The notes under the pieces: model-generated | Database searches by the model: none | What the model was told of the DNA's origin: nothing | Seen by the model: the letters and a program-made list of their open reading frames with translations, nothing else | Origin: Phormidesmis priestleyi BC1401 | GTDB taxonomy: Bacteria > Cyanobacteriota > Cyanobacteriia > Leptolyngbyales > Leptolyngbyaceae | Assembly: GCF_001650195.1 (NCBI RefSeq) | Contig: NZ_LXYR01000026.1 | Location: 1-64,000 of the forward strand | Direction of reading: 5' to 3' | Length of the DNA stretch: 64,000 bases | Shown here: one piece after another, positions 55,981 to 64,000 of the stretch | How the letters are laid out: every line of letters begins with the position of its first letter | Numbering within the stretch: the first letter of the stretch is position 1 | Made by a program: the position numbers and the translations under genes

Positions 55981-56895
55981 CTATTTTTCTACTGGTGAGC
56001 CATAGCTGATCTGATCAGATTTGTAGGTCGGTGGTTCTACATGAATCATCACCCTCACAGGGCTGTATTTTTCAGCGAGTCGGGCTTCCACTTCTTCAGT
56101 CACTTCATGAGCCGCTTGCACATCACGCGGCTCTACGATTAGGTGCATCTCAATAAAAGACTGCCGACCGACCACGCCCCGCGACGCAATATCGTGACAG
56201 TTGAGCACACCGGGCACCTGCATCGCCACTTCATAAATGGCTTCTGGCGCGATCGCCATCTCATCGACCAGCGAGGGCAGATTTTGCTTCAGCACTGACC
56301 ACCCGCTGCTAAAAACCATCAGCGCGACCGGAAACGACAGCGCCAGATCTAGCCACTGCCAGTTAAACGCCCAAACGCCAACCAAACCTGCGAGAACGCT
56401 GATCGTCACCCAGACATCGCTCATCGTGTGTTGAGCATCTGCAATCAAAATCGGACTGCCTACACGTTGACCTTCCGCACGTTCATAGTAAGTGACGAAG
56501 ATATTGATTCCCAACACAATCAGCAGCAGCCACAGTTCCCCGGCTGAAATTTGAATCGGCTTGCCTGTGCCCATCAGTCGCTCGATCGCCCCCTGCAAGA
56601 TTTCAAAACAGGCGATCCCCAAAAATGCAGCGATCCCCAGTGCGCTCACAGCCTCAAATTTTTGGTGCCCATAGGGATGATCGCGATCGGGCATTGGTGA
56701 CGAAAACCGACTGGCAACGAGTCCCAAAACGTTACTTGCGCTATCGGTCAGACTGTGCAGCGCATCTGCTAACAAACTCAATGAACCCGTTGTTAATCCT
56801 ACAAATGCCTTGAGTCCTAAGACAAATAGATTCAGCAACAGAGTAATGATTAACACTCTGCGAACCGTCGATCGATTATCTACTATCACAATCAC
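55981..56895 (-). CDS. Cation diffusion facilitator family transporter
   Basis: 304 residues, GTG start. About six transmembrane helices with the metal-site motifs LSLLADALHSLTDSASN (HxxxD) and SPILIADAQHTMSDVWVTIS (HxxxD), then a cytoplasmic C-terminal domain with SFIEMHLIVEPRDVQAAHEVTEEVEARL. Exports divalent cations such as Zn, Fe or Mn by proton exchange. Substrate cannot be fixed from sequence. Confidence 0.88.
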   Translation of the reverse strand: MIVIVDNRSTVRRVLIITLLLNLFVLGLKAFVGLTTGSLSLLADALHSLTDSASNVLGLVASRFSSPMPDRDHPYGHQKFEAVSALGIAAFLGIACFEILQGAIERLMGTGKPIQISAGELWLLLIVLGINIFVTYYERAEGQRVGSPILIADAQHTMSDVWVTISVLAGLVGVWAFNWQWLDLALSFPVALMVFSSGWSVLKQNLPSLVDEMAIAPEAIYEVAMQVPGVLNCHDIASRGVVGRQSFIEMHLIVEPRDVQAAHEVTEEVEARLAEKYSPVRVMIHVEPPTYKSDQISYGSPVEK

Positions 56896-57187
56896 TCACC
56901 TTGCCGTTTAGCCGCTATGACATTCAGTGTAGATCCTGTAGATTGAAAATACTCTAAAGTCTTATTCGTTAAAGCTTTGAGCTATCTATAACGGGTCTAA
57001 GCTCTTGACAAGATTCTCAATTAGCATATCGATAAACCAACAAGATTCCCTCCATGACTCAAGTTTTGAGAGAGTCTTTTTGTAGATCTTTGTCATCTAG
57101 AAGCGTTAATTTTTCTTCCTAACGTCTAATCCTCAATCCTGCTTCCCAGTAGGATGAAATGACCGCAATCTTGGATGAACTGTATCT

Positions 57188-57535
57188 ATGTCTTCTCAAC
57201 TCACGTTGAATTTAGTCGAAGGCTCTATGTCTTTTCGCTTCAGTCCAGAAGCCGCTAGAGACTTAAAAGCAACCCTTGCAGAACTGATGGAGCGGCTGAA
57301 AGTCACCGCAAATAAGCCAACTCCCGGTGGCAAAGTTACGCCCCAAAAGCCTGTGGAATATCGCTATGCAGGCGACGTTTTTTTAGAAGTCTTTTGTAAC
57401 CCCAATATTTGGGCAAGTCCCTTTGCTGCCAAGGTGCTGATCACGCTGAGAGACGATCGCATTCGCATCACTACCGAAGCCGAACTGAGCCGCGTCAATG
57501 ACGATATCAGTCAATATCTAGAGCAGACGGGCTAG
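57188..57535 (+). CDS. Conserved cyanobacterial hypothetical protein (115 aa)
   Basis: 115 residues beginning MSSQLTLNLVEGSMSFRFSP. A helical first half (EAARDLKATLAELMERLKVT), a Pro/Lys linker and a beta-rich end (DVFLEVFCNPNIWASPFAAKVLITLRDDRIRITTEAELSRV). Function unknown. Followed in the same direction by the phasin-like gene. Confidence 0.65.
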   Translation: MSSQLTLNLVEGSMSFRFSPEAARDLKATLAELMERLKVTANKPTPGGKVTPQKPVEYRYAGDVFLEVFCNPNIWASPFAAKVLITLRDDRIRITTEAELSRVNDDISQYLEQTG

Positions 57536-57615
57536 GAAATCGTTCTGAACGGTGGATCTTGACCCTTACAGTAAGATTAGAGCAACGACTTCTCTATTCA
57601 TCTTTCATATAAGCC

Positions 57616-57996
57616 ATGAATGATACGGTCCTCCAACTGTTGAAGAAAGGGTTTCGCGTCACGATCGGGGCAACCGCCACGCTGATCGAGGTGCTACAAG
57701 ACCCTCAAAGACGTGAGCAAAATTTATCAAGACTCAGGCGAGAGCTAGATCAACTGGCGCAAGAGTGGGCTGAAAAAGGGGAAATGACTGAGCAAGAAGC
57801 CCGCAGTTTTGTAGACACCCTAATCGCTCAACGTCGCGCTGAGAGCGATCGGGCTGCCTCTGAAGCGATCGTGACGACAACGGCTGTCCCCGTTCCGCCC
57901 CCTTCATCAGAGGTGCTTGAGCTGCAAGAATTAACCGCACAACTCGCCGCCATTCGGGCAGAGTTAGCGCATCTGCGAGAACAAAGAGAGCAATAG
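57616..57996 (+). CDS. Phasin-like helical protein
   Basis: 126 residues. MNDTVLQLLKKGFRVTIGATATLIEVLQDPQRREQNL and LDQLAQEWAEKGEMTEQEARSFVDTLI resemble the polyhydroxyalkanoate granule-associated phasin fold in a short form, then a Pro-rich linker and a C-terminal helix (LELQELTAQLAAIRAELAHL). No PHA synthase gene is in the window, so a granule role is unproven. Confidence 0.65.
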   Translation: MNDTVLQLLKKGFRVTIGATATLIEVLQDPQRREQNLSRLRRELDQLAQEWAEKGEMTEQEARSFVDTLIAQRRAESDRAASEAIVTTTAVPVPPPSSEVLELQELTAQLAAIRAELAHLREQREQ

Positions 57997-58110
57997 AGCT
58001 TTGGTGCTTACAGCAAGTCTGAATACTGGGTCGAGATTCAGCGGACTTAACCCAAAAAGAATGCAGAATTACAGGCGACGCTATTGATGAGCTAATGCAA
58101 GGAGTGTGCT

Positions 58111-59214
58111 GTGGAATTAGCGACCACCTTAAAAAGTCAGACCGTTCGCAATCAAGTGCGAGAAGTTGGCATTAACGGTAATTATTGGTATGCGATCGCG
58201 TGGGCAACCGATCTTAAACCTGCAAAAATTCTGACAGCAACGATTTGGCAAGCGTCAATCGCCCTCTTCCGCGATCGACAAAATCAGATTCAAGCCGTCG
58301 AAAATGTTTGTCCTCACAAAGGCGTTTCGCTCGATCAGGGCAAAGTTTTAGGAGATGTGATCGCGTGTCCCTATCACGGCTGGGAGTTTAATGGACAGGG
58401 CGAGTGTCTCAACATTCCCTACTTTCCGCCCGATCAAAAGCTGCCCTGCGTTCAGATGCGAACTTTTCCCGTGCAGGAAAAATATGGCTTAATTTGGGTC
58501 TTTCCCGGCGATCCTGCTTTGGCAGAGACGCAACCCATCATGGAAATTCCAGAATATGACGACCCCAACTGGCTGCTGATCCCGATCGGGGCAAACTTTA
58601 AAGCGCACTTCTCGATCTGCAATGAGAACACGATGGACGTGTTTCACGGTCATCTTCACAAAAATCTGCAAGGTTGGTTCGACCCAGTGCTGTTAAAGCT
58701 TCGAGAAACTGAAAACTCGATCGAAGCCAACTATCAGCTTTCCTACACTGGTTTCGTGAGTCAACTGTTGGGGCTAAGTCAATCAGCCGATCGAGTCACG
58801 ACAAAAGTGATCTCGGTTGACTATCGCTATCCCCATTACGTCAGCCATCTTCCAGGGATTTCATCGCTCTATTTAATGCGGTTGCCGATCGCGCCTCAAG
58901 AAAGCCGCTCGTTCTCGCTCTTATTTCTCAAACTAGGATTGCCTCCGGGGTTGCTAAAAATTCTGCGTCCGGTTTTGCAGCCCCTGATTCTCAATCTTCT
59001 GGTTTTGCGCTTTCTTAAACAAGACATCGAAATGATTGAGAGTGAGCAAGAAAATTATTTGAGAAACCCTCAGCGCCGCTATGTGGAAGTCAACCCCGCG
59101 ATCGCCGCAGTGCAGCGCCTGATCGTGCGGCAATATGAGCAGTTTGTCCGCCCTTCGCCCGTCAGTTCCCAAACCCCGTCTGACTCCCCAATTCCTCAAG
59201 AAACCTCGACTTGA
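58111..59214 (+). CDS. Rieske non-heme iron oxygenase
   Basis: 367 residues, GTG start. The Rieske cluster ligands are in VCPHKGVSLDQG and IACPYHGWEFNGQGEC. The mononuclear iron site is in NENTMDVFHGHLH. Such enzymes oxidise aromatic or other ring substrates with electrons from a reductase. The cyanobacterial members include chlorophyllide-, pheophorbide- and sterol-type oxygenases. The substrate cannot be named. A Pro/Ser-rich C-terminal tail is present. Confidence 0.88.
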   Translation: MELATTLKSQTVRNQVREVGINGNYWYAIAWATDLKPAKILTATIWQASIALFRDRQNQIQAVENVCPHKGVSLDQGKVLGDVIACPYHGWEFNGQGECLNIPYFPPDQKLPCVQMRTFPVQEKYGLIWVFPGDPALAETQPIMEIPEYDDPNWLLIPIGANFKAHFSICNENTMDVFHGHLHKNLQGWFDPVLLKLRETENSIEANYQLSYTGFVSQLLGLSQSADRVTTKVISVDYRYPHYVSHLPGISSLYLMRLPIAPQESRSFSLLFLKLGLPPGLLKILRPVLQPLILNLLVLRFLKQDIEMIESEQENYLRNPQRRYVEVNPAIAAVQRLIVRQYEQFVRPSPVSSQTPSDSPIPQETST

Positions 59215-59377
59215 TGACGACAGGAAAGATTCGATTCCCTGCGACTGCCGCAAAACGGATTGTTCGTGATCTCTGCAATTGAGGCACGATCGCATACATT
59301 ACAGAAGAGTGGGTAGGAATTTAGAGTCCCTTCCGAGAACTAAGTTTCATGCTCCGATGTTCCCTCTCATCCACCTT

Positions 59378-59896
59378 ATGAGAATCAAACCTATGCCGTT
59401 TTCAAACTGGCACAGAGGCACCGTTGCCCTGATGCTATCGGTCGTTTTGCTGCTCACAGGCTGTCAGCCCAAAGCCCCTTCGCAATTTTCTCAAGCACAG
59501 CAAGACAGCAGCAAAAAAGGAGTGACTGCCGTTGCCAAAGATGCTACTCAAGGCAGCGAGTTTAACAAATTTTTCCCTCGCCCTGCTGCTGGCTATGCCC
59601 GCACGTTTAGCCAAGAGAAAAAAGGATTTGCTGAAGCGAAACTCAACAAAGACGGCAAAAACGTCGCGATGCTGTCGATCAATGACACAACGGGCATTGC
59701 GGGATCTGCCCAAAAATATGCGGCAGCAACCGAAAAAATCGCTGGATATCCCGTCACCAATCTCGGCAACCAAACGGCGGTGTTAGTGGGCAAATATCAG
59801 GTCAAAGTTCAGTCTCGTGACCCGTCATTTGACAAGACCGATCGCCAAGCTTGGCTGCAAAAATTTGACCTCAAAGGGCTAGAAAAACTCAACTAG
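59378..59896 (+). CDS. Predicted lipoprotein, hypothetical
   Basis: About 172 residues from ATG at 59378 (ATG at 59393 is an alternative; the frame is open further upstream). Signal MPFSNWHRGTVALMLSVVLL ends in lipobox LLTGC. Mature part: helical (EFNKFFPRPAAGYARTFSQEKKGFAEAKL) then IAGYPVTNLGNQTAVLVGKYQVKVQS. Similar periplasmic lipoproteins occur in cyanobacteria. It precedes the gene at 59933 by 36 bp and is likely in one operon with it. Confidence 0.75.
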   Translation: MRIKPMPFSNWHRGTVALMLSVVLLLTGCQPKAPSQFSQAQQDSSKKGVTAVAKDATQGSEFNKFFPRPAAGYARTFSQEKKGFAEAKLNKDGKNVAMLSINDTTGIAGSAQKYAAATEKIAGYPVTNLGNQTAVLVGKYQVKVQSRDPSFDKTDRQAWLQKFDLKGLEKLN

Positions 59897-59932
59897 CCGC
59901 GATCGAACTCCACCACCGAGCAGGAATTTTTC

Positions 59933-60820
59933 ATGAGCAAATCCATTTTTGAACTTGTCGATCAGCTTCCGACTGGAGGCACTACGGTGACTGCACTCAA
60001 CGCCCTTGATTTTGTGATCCCTGGGCAGTGGCAGAACTTGACGGGCTTCACCAACACCATTCGGGCAGTTACGGGCGAAACCGACGAGGCAATGATTCAA
60101 GCGATCGGAGAGCGAGCCGTCTATCTCTATAATGATGAGTCGCAGGGCTATCAGCGCGCAATGTGGCTTTATCAAACCGTCGATAATGCCGCAGGTGCTT
60201 TGGGCGCAGCCGCGATGGCAAATAAAATCGGTCAAGACATTTCGTTTTTAGGATTTTTGGGCAATCTCACTCCCAAACCTGAAAAAGTCCAGAGTCTCGA
60301 CCTGTGCATCAAGCTCGTGGTCGAACTGGTTGCATTCTGCCAAATTAACGGCATCCCCGGTGACAGCATTGGCGATTTTTTGGGCGCATTGGGCGACTAC
60401 AGCGGCGAATCGCTGATGCGGATGGCGGCGCTCGTCTGCTTTGACGGCATCATTCCCCTAGGACCCAACTTTATCAATATGGGTCTGTCCACCATTCAGC
60501 AAACGACTCCCGATGATTTGCAGCATAACCCAAGCTTTAAGAGCGTCAGCAGTCTGATTCCGGGTGGCAACCCCGCAGGTCAACTGGGCTTTATCACTCA
60601 AAGCTTTGATTCGGTCAAAGGCTGGATGGGCGATTTTGTCAGTTCTCGTAGCCTGACTCAAGAAGGGCTGTTGAGCCACGTCAAACAATATGTCGATATT
60701 TCTGTTGACAAACTCGATTATGTCGGCGCGTTTCTTGATGTCGCTGTAAAATACTACACCCACACCGGAACTCAAACGCTGGCTCGTCGGTTGGTCGAAC
60801 GGGCAGTGGCAGAAATTTGA
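59933..60820 (+). CDS. Conserved hypothetical protein (295 aa)
   Basis: 295 residues beginning MSKSIFELVDQLPTGGTTVT, without signal peptide. Mostly helical: AMIQAIGERAVYLYNDESQGYQRAMWLYQTVDNAAGALGAAAMANKIG, then GDSIGDFLGALGDYSGESLMRMAALVCFDG. No catalytic motif is recognised. It follows the lipoprotein gene closely and is ended by a strong terminator. Confidence 0.65.
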   Translation: MSKSIFELVDQLPTGGTTVTALNALDFVIPGQWQNLTGFTNTIRAVTGETDEAMIQAIGERAVYLYNDESQGYQRAMWLYQTVDNAAGALGAAAMANKIGQDISFLGFLGNLTPKPEKVQSLDLCIKLVVELVAFCQINGIPGDSIGDFLGALGDYSGESLMRMAALVCFDGIIPLGPNFINMGLSTIQQTTPDDLQHNPSFKSVSSLIPGGNPAGQLGFITQSFDSVKGWMGDFVSSRSLTQEGLLSHVKQYVDISVDKLDYVGAFLDVAVKYYTHTGTQTLARRLVERAVAEI

Positions 60821-60844
60821 TCCCAGCGTGCAACCAAATTGAGC

Positions 60845-60902
60845 AAAAGACCGTCCGTTATGGGAAGTGCATCCCCGATCGCCGCTAACGGGCAGTCTTT
60901 TT
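60845..60902 (+). terminator. Rho-independent terminator
   Basis: AAAGACCGTCCGTTA and TAACGGGCAGTCTTT form a long stem with one mismatch, followed by a run of T. It closes the operon ending at 60820. Confidence 0.85.
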
Positions 60903-61118
60903 CTGCAATCAGTGACTTTGAACTCACTTAGTTAGAGTGCTTACTGATAAGCTGGATTCAGACAATTGACTAATTGACGTATGGTTCCTATGTTTCAGCT
61001 TTGTATCGACGAGTTAGCGAAATTCTTCGCAAGCCAAACATATAGCTGGATCAGTTGCGATGCGCTTGGCGCAGCTTTATAGAATCGCTGTCTAGAAAAA
61101 GGTGGAGAGGAGTTTACT

Positions 61119-62396
61119 GTGCAAGTTGTCAAGGAGTACGTGCGGCGCTGGTACGAAAGCGGCTTAGATCCCGATGAGTACATTTGTCACAAACGCCAGG
61201 GAAATTTTGTCGAGATCGAGGAGGCTGAAACGGGAAAACGCCGTACCGTTCTCACCTTTTGCACCAATGATGTTTTGGGGTTAACCCAAGAAGACTCGGT
61301 GAAGCAAGCTGCCGTTGATGCCATCTGGCAATATGGAACGTCTAACAGTTCTACCTCGGTGCTGAGCGGTCGCATTGATTTGCATCGTCAGCTAGAGAAT
61401 GAGATTTCAGCGTTTAAGCATCTGCCCCACACGCAGCTTTTTCTAAATGCGTGGATGGCGGTGCAGGCGTTAATGGATGCGTTTTGTCATTTGGCGATTC
61501 CGGTTTCGGGCTTTCAAAACGATCGTGAGACGCTGATTTTGACCGATGTCTTAAATCACGGCTGCATCGTCACAGCCGTCGCCAATGCGGGAACTCGCTC
61601 TGGCAAGATGTTTGGGCATAGTCCGAGAGTGCGGGTGCGGGCATATCGTCACTGCGATGTCGAAGATCTGGCACGCAAGTTGAAGCGATATGCTCAACCC
61701 AACGATCGCATCCTCGTCATTTCTGATGCAGTGTTTTCGATGGATGGCGACATCGCGCCTCTGCCTGAGATGATTGATGTACTTGCCAACTACCCTGATT
61801 CAGTATTGGTGATGGATGAGGCACACGCGAGTGGCGCGATCGGGGCAACAGGTCGTGGCATTTACGAGCATTTTGGGCTAACTCCGCAAGACGCGATCGA
61901 TCGGGGAATCACGCCTCTGATCATGACGACGTTCTCAAAGTTTGCGGCATCTGCAGGCGCGGCAATCAGCACCCATGTGCCCGAACTCAAGCCCTTGCTG
62001 AATGTGTCGCCCACCTCGATCGGAACGATTTCGCTCCCTGCTCCCACGACGGCAGCCGCCTTGGAGAGTATTCGGATCGTCACCAAAGAACCCGATCGAG
62101 TCAGACTGCTGCAAGAGAATACGCGCTACTTGCGATCGCAGCTTGAGGCTGATGGCTTTGCGGCGATCGGCGAAACCAATGTTGTTCCGGTCTTACTGCC
62201 GCCCGAACTCAATCCCAAAGTCTACGCGAGAGAATTGCTAAACTGCGGAGTTTGGGTGTCTCCGATTTGGTTTATCGCCAAACCGAGAATTCGCATCACC
62301 GTTAACACGCTGCACACCAAAGAAGAGATGGATCGCTTGGTAACCAGCATGGTGAAGATGCGTGATTTGGTCTACAAGCCAACGATTAGCGCCTAG
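61119..62396 (+). CDS. Alpha-oxoamine synthase (serine palmitoyltransferase/KBL/BioF-type)
   Basis: 425 residues, GTG start with GGAGAGGAG before it. PLP-dependent fold type I: RRTVLTFCTNDVLGLTQ, GTSNSSTSVLSGRIDLHRQLE, VLVMDEAHASGAIGATGRG (D233, H236) and the PLP lysine in MTTFSKFAASAG (K274). Family members join an amino acid to an acyl-CoA with loss of CO2. The neighbours (GNAT-like acyltransferase and epimerase) fit serine palmitoyltransferase rather than BioF or KBL, but the amino acid cannot be read. An N-terminal extension (VVKEYVRRWYESGLDPDEYI) is present. It could instead act on a different acyl donor. Confidence 0.75.
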   Translation: MQVVKEYVRRWYESGLDPDEYICHKRQGNFVEIEEAETGKRRTVLTFCTNDVLGLTQEDSVKQAAVDAIWQYGTSNSSTSVLSGRIDLHRQLENEISAFKHLPHTQLFLNAWMAVQALMDAFCHLAIPVSGFQNDRETLILTDVLNHGCIVTAVANAGTRSGKMFGHSPRVRVRAYRHCDVEDLARKLKRYAQPNDRILVISDAVFSMDGDIAPLPEMIDVLANYPDSVLVMDEAHASGAIGATGRGIYEHFGLTPQDAIDRGITPLIMTTFSKFAASAGAAISTHVPELKPLLNVSPTSIGTISLPAPTTAAALESIRIVTKEPDRVRLLQENTRYLRSQLEADGFAAIGETNVVPVLLPPELNPKVYARELLNCGVWVSPIWFIAKPRIRITVNTLHTKEEMDRLVTSMVKMRDLVYKPTISA

Positions 62397-62495
62397 TTTA
62401 GCCGCTTTAGTAAAGTTGACGATCGTTCTTTTCTGGGCGATCGTTTTTTGTAAGCTACACAACTCTGAAAAGTGAATTCAACAAAGGCTGGTATA

Positions 62496-62650
62496 TCAGA
62501 CCTCCTGCACAAATACTTCGCCCTCACCCTAGCCCTCTCCCTAAGGAGAGGGAACAAGAGGTTCTAGCTCCCTTCTTCCTGGGGAGAAGGGTTGGTGAGG
62601 GCTTGCCCCACTTCATGAGGAGGGCTGTCCAGATTCGTGCAGGAGGTCTA
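62496..62650. repeat. Miniature element with AGACCTCCTGCAC termini
   Basis: Left AGACCTCCTGCAC and right GTGCAGGAGGTCT are perfect inverted repeats. The inner GCCCTCACCCTAGCCCTCTC and AACCCTTCTCCCC-type pieces match the inner part of 50441-50616 in inverted orientation. It sits in the 307-bp gap between the oxoamine synthase and GNAT-like genes. Confidence 0.8.
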
Positions 62651-62703
62651 TTCTCCATAATGGTCTTAAAAACCATCAGCAGTTCAGAAAAGGCTATCTC
62701 CCT

Positions 62704-63849
62704 GTGAATTCTCCTGTGGACCCAACTGCTTTTCAGGTGATTTTAGTCACAAATGCGGCAGAACAGAAAATGTTTCTGGATGTCCCGATCATGGTGTATG
62801 CTCACGATCGTAACTGGGTATCTCCGCTTCGCAGTGACGTTGCTAAAAAGTTCGACTCTAGCAATCCTTTTTTTCAATACGGTAGACTTCAGCAGTTTGT
62901 TGCGATTCGGGAGGCAAAACCCATCGGTCGAATTGTGTCGGCAGTCAACGATCGATTGGTCGATCGTGAAGGCAAAAACATCGGTATTTTTGGCTTTTTT
63001 GAGTGTGTTGAAGACTTTGAGGTTGCCCAAGCTCTTTTAAGTGCCGCTTCTCAATGGTTAAGAGAGCAGGGAATGACTGAAGTTCGAGGACCGATCGATC
63101 TTTCAACTCACAACAATTGCCTATTTCTAGTAGACGGCTTCGATTCGCCGCCGATGGTGATGATGCCCTACAATCCTGCGTATTATCCCAAGTTTTTAGA
63201 GCAAGACGGCTGGCACAAAGCGAAAGATGCCTACGCTTATGACTTTCCGCTTGATAAACCGCTCTCTCCAGAATTTGAGAAAGGATATAAAATTGCGTGT
63301 AAATCTGGAGTCAACTTTCGCCCCTTGCGAACCAAAGGCGAAGGGTTTGAGCAAGATGCGATCGGTCTCTATAATTTATTTACAAAAGCCTTTTCTGACA
63401 ACTGGAGTTCGACCCCTCGCACTCAATCAGAGTTTTTAGACGAGGCAAAATCGCTGCAAAGTTTGGTCGATCCCGATGTGTTTCCGATCGCTGAATACAA
63501 CGGTGAAATGATTGGCTTTTGGATGGGGTTGCCCGACTACAACATTCCTCTTAAACACGTTAATGGCAGTCTCAACTGGCTCGGAATCATCAAGTTTCTC
63601 TGGCATCGTCGCCAAATTGATCAAGGGCGAGTCATTGCGATTTGTTCGCTTCCAGAGTTTCGCCGCAAAATGGTTCCGCTCGCGCTAATCTACTTAGGCA
63701 TGAGTGGCGGAATTCAAAAGGGCAAACCCTACAGACGAGCAGAGCTTTCTTGGGTTTATGAAGACAACGCGGCATCCCGTAAGTTGATTGAAGCCTCTGG
63801 AGGCAAAATCTATAAAACCTATCGCATGTATGAAAAGACGCTGGTTTAG
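62704..63849 (+). CDS. GNAT-like N-acyltransferase, candidate bacterial ceramide synthase
   Basis: 381 residues, GTG start. GNAT-style features: VIMVYAHDRNW-like N-terminus (VPIMVYAHDRNWVSPLRSDV), FVAIREAKPIGRIVSAVNDR, FGFFECVEDFEVAQALLSAASQWLREQGM and C-terminal ELSWVYEDNAASRKLIEASGGKIYKTYRMYEK. The family includes acyltransferases on long amino-alcohol bases. It lies 10 bp before the epimerase start. The role as bCerS is inferred from the neighbours. Confidence 0.65.
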   Translation: MNSPVDPTAFQVILVTNAAEQKMFLDVPIMVYAHDRNWVSPLRSDVAKKFDSSNPFFQYGRLQQFVAIREAKPIGRIVSAVNDRLVDREGKNIGIFGFFECVEDFEVAQALLSAASQWLREQGMTEVRGPIDLSTHNNCLFLVDGFDSPPMVMMPYNPAYYPKFLEQDGWHKAKDAYAYDFPLDKPLSPEFEKGYKIACKSGVNFRPLRTKGEGFEQDAIGLYNLFTKAFSDNWSSTPRTQSEFLDEAKSLQSLVDPDVFPIAEYNGEMIGFWMGLPDYNIPLKHVNGSLNWLGIIKFLWHRRQIDQGRVIAICSLPEFRRKMVPLALIYLGMSGGIQKGKPYRRAELSWVYEDNAASRKLIEASGGKIYKTYRMYEKTLV

Positions 63850-63859
63850 AAGGTGAATT

Positions 63860-64000
63860 ATGAAGGCACTCGTCACTGGGGCAAATGGCTTTACAGGTTC
63901 CCACTTGGTCAAAGCACTTCAAAAACGAGGCGATTCTGTCGTGGGTCTGGTGCGAAAATCGAGTAACTTGAATCGATTAGCAGATTGCTCGATCGAACTC
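63860..64000 (+). CDS. NAD-dependent epimerase/dehydratase (SDR), 5' part only
   Basis: ATG at 63860, cut by the window end; 47 codons are visible. It begins MKALVTGANGFTGSHLVKAL with the TGxxGxxG NAD(P) motif, then RGDSVVGLVRKSSNL. It starts 10 bp after the GNAT-like gene. Extended SDR epimerases include the ceramide reductase CerR, a candidate role here. Confidence 0.85.
   Translation, partial: MKALVTGANGFTGSHLVKALQKRGDSVVGLVRKSSNLNRLADCSIEL

Noticed and set aside
57055-57083. Possible terminator GACTC...GAGTC plus T-run
   Set aside because: The stem is only about five pairs and orientation does not match a neighbouring 3' end.
60981-61082. A 33-codon frame upstream of the oxoamine synthase
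   Set aside because: Too short, no Shine-Dalgarno site, and in the promoter region; I considered an acyl carrier protein but it has no DSL motif.

Overview
The window is chromosomal DNA from a cyanobacterium. Frequent GCGATCGC (HIP1-type) octamers, zeta-carotene desaturase, a PTPA-CTERM-like protein, SLH-domain and other cyanobacterial-type proteins, and the ribosomal block order rplS-trnW-secE-nusG-rplK-rplA-rplJ-rplL all point that way. A filamentous Leptolyngbya-like lineage is a guess from gene style; no 16S rRNA is present. Most of the window is ordinary core genome, with scattered small repeats, broken genes and one accessory island.

Layout. 0-9 kb: a LigT-like gene with an in-frame stop, a gene whose 5' end is split by a 95-bp hairpin element (an exact inverted copy lies just past its 3' end), a GDPD, an unsplit intein-free dnaE and an SLH protein. 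9-20 kb: cobQ, a 2Fe-2S ferredoxin, a PTPA-CTERM protein, a SRPBCC protein beside zds, a garR-type dehydrogenase, tRNA-Thr and tRNA-Tyr, truncated tRNA-Pro and tRNA-Tyr remnants, and the bifunctional NAD(P)HX repair enzyme. 20-32 kb: a DUF362 protein, an RTX/phytase-like/GDPD polyprotein interrupted by one in-frame TGA, a CDC48-type double AAA ATPase, YbjN and DUF2267 proteins, and two membrane GTPases flanking a secreted protein.

32-36.5 kb is the accessory island. A RelE/HigB-like toxin-antitoxin pair lies between two direct copies of a 21-bp-repeat module. Next to it is a large membrane protein with about 11 nearly identical 35-residue HEAT-like repeats and a NACHT/STAND-type NTPase. 36.5-47 kb: a GH116 glucosylceramidase-type enzyme, a GIY-YIG protein, the ribosomal/secE-nusG operon with an L10 leader and attenuator, tRNA-Trp and a MntABC/ZnuABC-type metal ABC transporter. 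47-64 kb: an M16 protease, map, an O-methyltransferase, a STAS protein, guaA, a phased cluster of DnaA-box-like sites, a CDF transporter, a Rieske oxygenase and two conserved hypotheticals. The window ends in an alpha-oxoamine synthase, a GNAT-like acyltransferase and an epimerase cut by the window edge. This trio resembles the bacterial ceramide pathway (Spt, bCerS, CerR).

Strongest leads: the predicted sphingolipid cluster (with a GH116 enzyme about 22 kb away), the HEAT-repeat/STAND protein beside the toxin-antitoxin module, the two otherwise intact genes with single in-frame stops, the hairpin element splitting a gene, and the DnaA-box cluster.
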